Shown: one piece after another, positions 6,729-8,841 of the stretch
Layout of the letters: the number at the start of each line of letters is the position of its first letter
How positions within the stretch are numbered: the first letter of the stretch is position 1
Source: Solidesulfovibrio magneticus
Lineage (GTDB): Bacteria > Desulfobacterota > Desulfovibrionia > Desulfovibrionales > Desulfovibrionaceae
Reading direction: 5' to 3'
Length of the DNA stretch: 8,841 nt
Assembly: GCA_002482565.1 (NCBI GenBank)
Contig: DLGG01000015.1
Span: 1-8,841 of the forward strand
The notes under the pieces: model-generated
The model's database searches: none
What the model was told of the DNA's origin: nothing
The model's input: only the letters and a program-made list of their open reading frames with translations
Program-made: the position numbers and the translations under genes

Positions 6729-8027
6729 TTATGCCAAGCCGACCAGATCGTAATCCTTGGAGTCTTCGATGGTGGCCGTGACCATGTTGCCCGGCGCGAC
6801 GCCCGGGCCGCTGACATACGTCACGCCGTCGATCTCCGGGGCCTGGAACCAGGTGCGACCGACATGCAGCCCCGGCCATTCGGGATGGACGCTGTCCACC
6901 AGCACTTCCGTGTCCCGGCCGACCCACTCTTCCAGCAAATCGGCGCTGATCTCGCGCTGGGCGGCCATCACCGCCTCCACCCGCCGGGCCTTGACGTCGC
7001 CGCGCACCTGTCCGGGCATGGCCGCCGCCGGGGTGCCGTCCTCGCGGTGGTAGGGAAACACGCCGACATGGTTGAGCTTGGCCGTATTCACAAACTTGAG
7101 CAGCGTCTCGAAATGTTCTTTCTTCTCGCCGGGAAGGCCCACGATGAAGGTCGAGCGCAGGGCGGCGTCCGGGAAGTGCCGGCGCACCCGCTCCACGACG
7201 GTCTCGGCCGAGGCCGCCTTGGGCCGGCCCATGGCGGTCAGCATGTCCGGGTGGACGTGCTGGAACGGGATGTCGAAATACGGCACGAAGGGCCGGCCGG
7301 CCCCGGCCAAAAAGGTCAGCAGATCGTCCGTCACCCCGGACGGATAGAGATAGAGCAGCCGCAGCCACTTGAGTCCCGAAAGGGGCAAAAGCTTGTCCAG
7401 CAGGACCTTGAGGCCCTCCTTCATGCCCAGATCGCGGCCGTAGGCGGCCACGTCCTGGGCCACCACCACCAGCTCGGACGCGCCCTTGCCAAGAAGGCTT
7501 TTGGACTCCTCCACCAGGGCGTCCAGGGGTTTGCTGACAAGCGGCCCGCGTATCGACGGGATGGTGCAGTAGCGGCAGGCGTGGTCGCAGCCTTCGGCGA
7601 TTTTAAGGTAGGCATAGGACGGCGGCGTGCTGGCCAGGCGGCCGGTGGGCGCGGCCGATTCGGCCGCCAGCGCCTTGGCCAGCCGGCCCGGGATGAGGTC
7701 CAGCTCCGAGGGCAGTCCCCAGATGTCGACCTCGGGCAGGCCGTCGCGCAGTTCCTGGCCAAAGCGCGAGGGCAGGCAGCCGAGCACGGCCAAGACCGGG
7801 CGCGGCGTGAGTTCCCGGATGGCCTCGGAGACTTCCAGAATGGCGGCCACGGACTCCTCCACGGCCGGAGCAATGAACGAGCAGGTGTTGACGACGACCA
7901 GATCGGCCGCCTCGGGCGTGGCCGCCGGGGTGGTGGCAAAGGGCAGACCGCCCAGGACGTTTTCGGTGTCCACCCGGTTTTTCGGGCAGCCAAGGCTGAT
8001 GGTGTGGACGCGGTATATCTTGGACAT
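6729..8027 (-). CDS. rimO: Ribosomal protein S12 methylthiotransferase RimO
   Basis: Radical-SAM enzyme that adds a methylthio group to the conserved aspartate of ribosomal protein S12 (Asp89 in E. coli), using two [4Fe-4S] clusters. The 432 residues match the family. The N-terminal MTTase domain begins YRVHTISLGCPKNRVDTE and has three cluster cysteines, Cys14, Cys49 and Cys84. The radical-SAM motif CDHACRYC gives Cys147, Cys151 and Cys154. The C-terminal TRAM-like domain covers about 362-428. SLGCPKNRVDTE and the EGCDHACRYC/PSIRG context fit RimO better than the tRNA enzyme MiaB. The ATG at 8027 is preferred because the family motif starts a few residues later. Its ribosome-binding site is weak (GGAAC at 8035-8039, nine bases from GGA to the ATG). 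An in-frame ATG at 8072 has no ribosome-binding site and adds atypical sequence. It lies upstream of rpsA on the same strand, so both act on the 30S subunit, and it is divergent from rdgB. Confidence 0.95.
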   Translation of the reverse strand: MSKIYRVHTISLGCPKNRVDTENVLGGLPFATTPAATPEAADLVVVNTCSFIAPAVEESVAAILEVSEAIRELTPRPVLAVLGCLPSRFGQELRDGLPEVDIWGLPSELDLIPGRLAKALAAESAAPTGRLASTPPSYAYLKIAEGCDHACRYCTIPSIRGPLVSKPLDALVEESKSLLGKGASELVVVAQDVAAYGRDLGMKEGLKVLLDKLLPLSGLKWLRLLYLYPSGVTDDLLTFLAGAGRPFVPYFDIPFQHVHPDMLTAMGRPKAASAETVVERVRRHFPDAALRSTFIVGLPGEKKEHFETLLKFVNTAKLNHVGVFPYHREDGTPAAAMPGQVRGDVKARRVEAVMAAQREISADLLEEWVGRDTEVLVDSVHPEWPGLHVGRTWFQAPEIDGVTYVSGPGVAPGNMVTATIEDSKDYDLVGLA

Positions 8028-8043
8028 GGGTTTCGTTCCATCC

Positions 8044-8072
8044 TTGCAGGCAATGTGGGGCCGGGCTACCAT
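8044..8072 (+). promoter_or_regulatory. Possible rdgB promoter in the divergent gap
   Basis: TTGCAG (8044-8049) and TACCAT (8067-8072) are spaced by 17 bases on the + strand, 56 bp before the rdgB ATG. Matches to consensus are three and four of six. The 101-bp gap must hold start signals for both rdgB and rimO, but I see no convincing rimO promoter on the other strand. Confidence 0.3.
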
Positions 8073-8128
8073 GGCTTGCCCCGGATGGCAAAAACCGGCC
8101 GGGGCGGCGAAAAGCCTCAGGAGTCCCG

Positions 8129-8761
8129 ATGGATACCCAGTTAAAGCAAGACGGCCTCAAGGTCGTGCTGGCCACCCGCAACGCCGGGAAGATCAAGGAA
8201 TTAAACGCCCTGCTGGCCGGACTTGGCGTCACCGTGGTCGGGCTCGGGGAATTTCCGGAAATCGGCGAGATCCCCGAAACCGGAACGACGTTTCTGGAAA
8301 ACGCCCGCCTCAAGGCCTGGGCCGTGGCCAAGGCCACGGGGCTGGTGAGCCTGGCCGACGATTCCGGGCTGTGCGTGGACGCCCTGTCCGGCGCGCCCGG
8401 CGTCTATTCCGCCCGCTACGCCGGCGAAAACGCTACTGATGCCGCCAACAACGACAAGCTCTTGGCCGTTATGGCCCACGTGCCCGAGAGCGACCGCACC
8501 TGCCGGTTCGTCTCGGTGGTGGTGGCGGCCGATCCCGACGGCCGGGAACTCACGGCCGAAGGCTCCTGGGAAGGCCGGGTGGCTTTCGCGCCCGCCGGCG
8601 ACGGCGGTTTCGGCTACGATCCGCTCTTTTTCGACGCGCTTGCCGGCAAGACCGCCGCCGAACTCACGCCAGCCGAAAAAAACGCCCGCAGCCATCGCGG
8701 CAAGGCGTTGGCGCAATTGGTGGAGAAATGGGAAGATTGGCGGGAAAAAAAGCAAGAATAA
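8129..8761 (+). CDS. rdgB: XTP/dITP diphosphatase (non-canonical purine NTP pyrophosphatase)
   Basis: HAM1/RdgB family enzyme that hydrolyses XTP, ITP and dITP to monophosphate and pyrophosphate, keeping deaminated purines out of nucleic acids. The 210 residues cover the whole family. ATRNAGKIKEL at 15-25 binds the triphosphate; TGTTFLENARLKA near 51-63 carries a metal-binding Glu57. ADDSGLCVDAL at 76-86 holds Asp77 and the likely catalytic base Asp78 (Asp69 in E. coli). GAPGVYSARYAGE (88-100), GGFGYDP (159-165) and SHRGKAL (188-194) complete the nucleobase pocket. AGGAG (8119-8123) lies five bases before the ATG. The C-terminal tail WEDWREKKQE is longer and more charged than in E. coli RdgB and is encoded partly by a purine-rich tract leading into the hairpin repeat that starts 3 bp after the stop. 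The gene is divergent from rimO. Confidence 0.96.
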   Translation: MDTQLKQDGLKVVLATRNAGKIKELNALLAGLGVTVVGLGEFPEIGEIPETGTTFLENARLKAWAVAKATGLVSLADDSGLCVDALSGAPGVYSARYAGENATDAANNDKLLAVMAHVPESDRTCRFVSVVVAADPDGRELTAEGSWEGRVAFAPAGDGGFGYDPLFFDALAGKTAAELTPAEKNARSHRGKALAQLVEKWEDWREKKQE

Positions 8762-8764
8762 GAC

Positions 8765-8810
8765 GAAGATGCCTCCGGCGGCCGGGAGGGGCTAAGCCCC
8801 TCCCGGACCC
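8765..8810 (+). repeat. Hairpin repeat, copy 2 (after rdgB)
   Basis: The same left box as copy 1 (8765-8781) is followed by a perfect 11-bp stem, CCGGGAGGGGC (8782-8792) and GCCCCTCCCGG (8796-8806), with loop TAA, and then ACCC. The stem differs from copy 1 by A at 8787 and its partner T at 8801, among other changes, yet pairs perfectly. The box starts 3 bp after the rdgB stop, in the same orientation relative to the gene as copy 1 relative to malQ. A T-run is again absent and the downstream flank is C-rich. A 3'-end or mRNA-stabilising role is inferred from position. The remaining 31 bp to the window end show nothing I can name. Confidence 0.85.
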
Positions 8811-8841
8811 TCCCTATCTGGTGATGCGTTTTTCGGTTCGG

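Noticed and set aside
6632..6817. Upstream extension of rpsA to an earlier in-frame start
   Set aside because: The extension overlaps rimO and has non-S1-like sequence, while the ATG at 6631 has a perfect GGAGG at seven bases.
6864..8144. Long + strand frames opposite rimO
   Set aside because: They are shadows of rimO, which has all its catalytic cysteine motifs on the minus strand.

Overview
This is a GC-rich, gene-dense bacterial chromosome segment made almost entirely of housekeeping genes. The closest fit is a deltaproteobacterium of the Desulfovibrionaceae type. That is inferred from the rimO-rpsA-sppA order, the strong G/C third-position bias, and a GATGCCTCCGGCGGCC-type hairpin repeat after gene ends, which I associate from memory with those genomes. 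No marker in the window proves the genus. There are no tRNA or rRNA genes, CRISPR arrays, transposases or phage genes.

Layout. On the + strand, malQ (4-alpha-glucanotransferase, 55-1560) is followed by a hairpin repeat (copy 1, 1581-1622) and a small unrecognised gene (1685-1933). That gene converges, with only 9 bp between stop codons, on a long block of minus-strand genes. In the order they are transcribed, these are rimO (8027-6729), rpsA (6631-4901), sppA (4914-3976), a fumarylacetoacetate hydrolase family gene (3818-2943) and a proline iminopeptidase gene (2818-1943). On the right, rdgB (8129-8761, + strand) diverges from rimO across 101 bp. It is followed directly by the second copy of the hairpin repeat (8765-8810).

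How the genes relate. rimO (methylthiolation of ribosomal protein S12) and rpsA (ribosomal protein S1) form a translation pair. rpsA has a likely promoter of its own in the 97-bp gap. sppA starts inside the last codons of rpsA, so the two are probably translationally coupled. The FAH-family enzyme and the peptidase probably form a separate two-gene unit with its own promoter near 3846-3875. malQ works on maltodextrin or glycogen, and rdgB cleans the nucleotide pool.

I found no undescribed multi-gene system here. The most interesting non-coding signal is the two-copy repeat. Its left box is identical in the two copies, but the inner hairpin sequences differ and are each perfectly self-complementary. 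Second are an operator-like palindrome on the putative rpsA -10 box and the unknown 82-residue protein.
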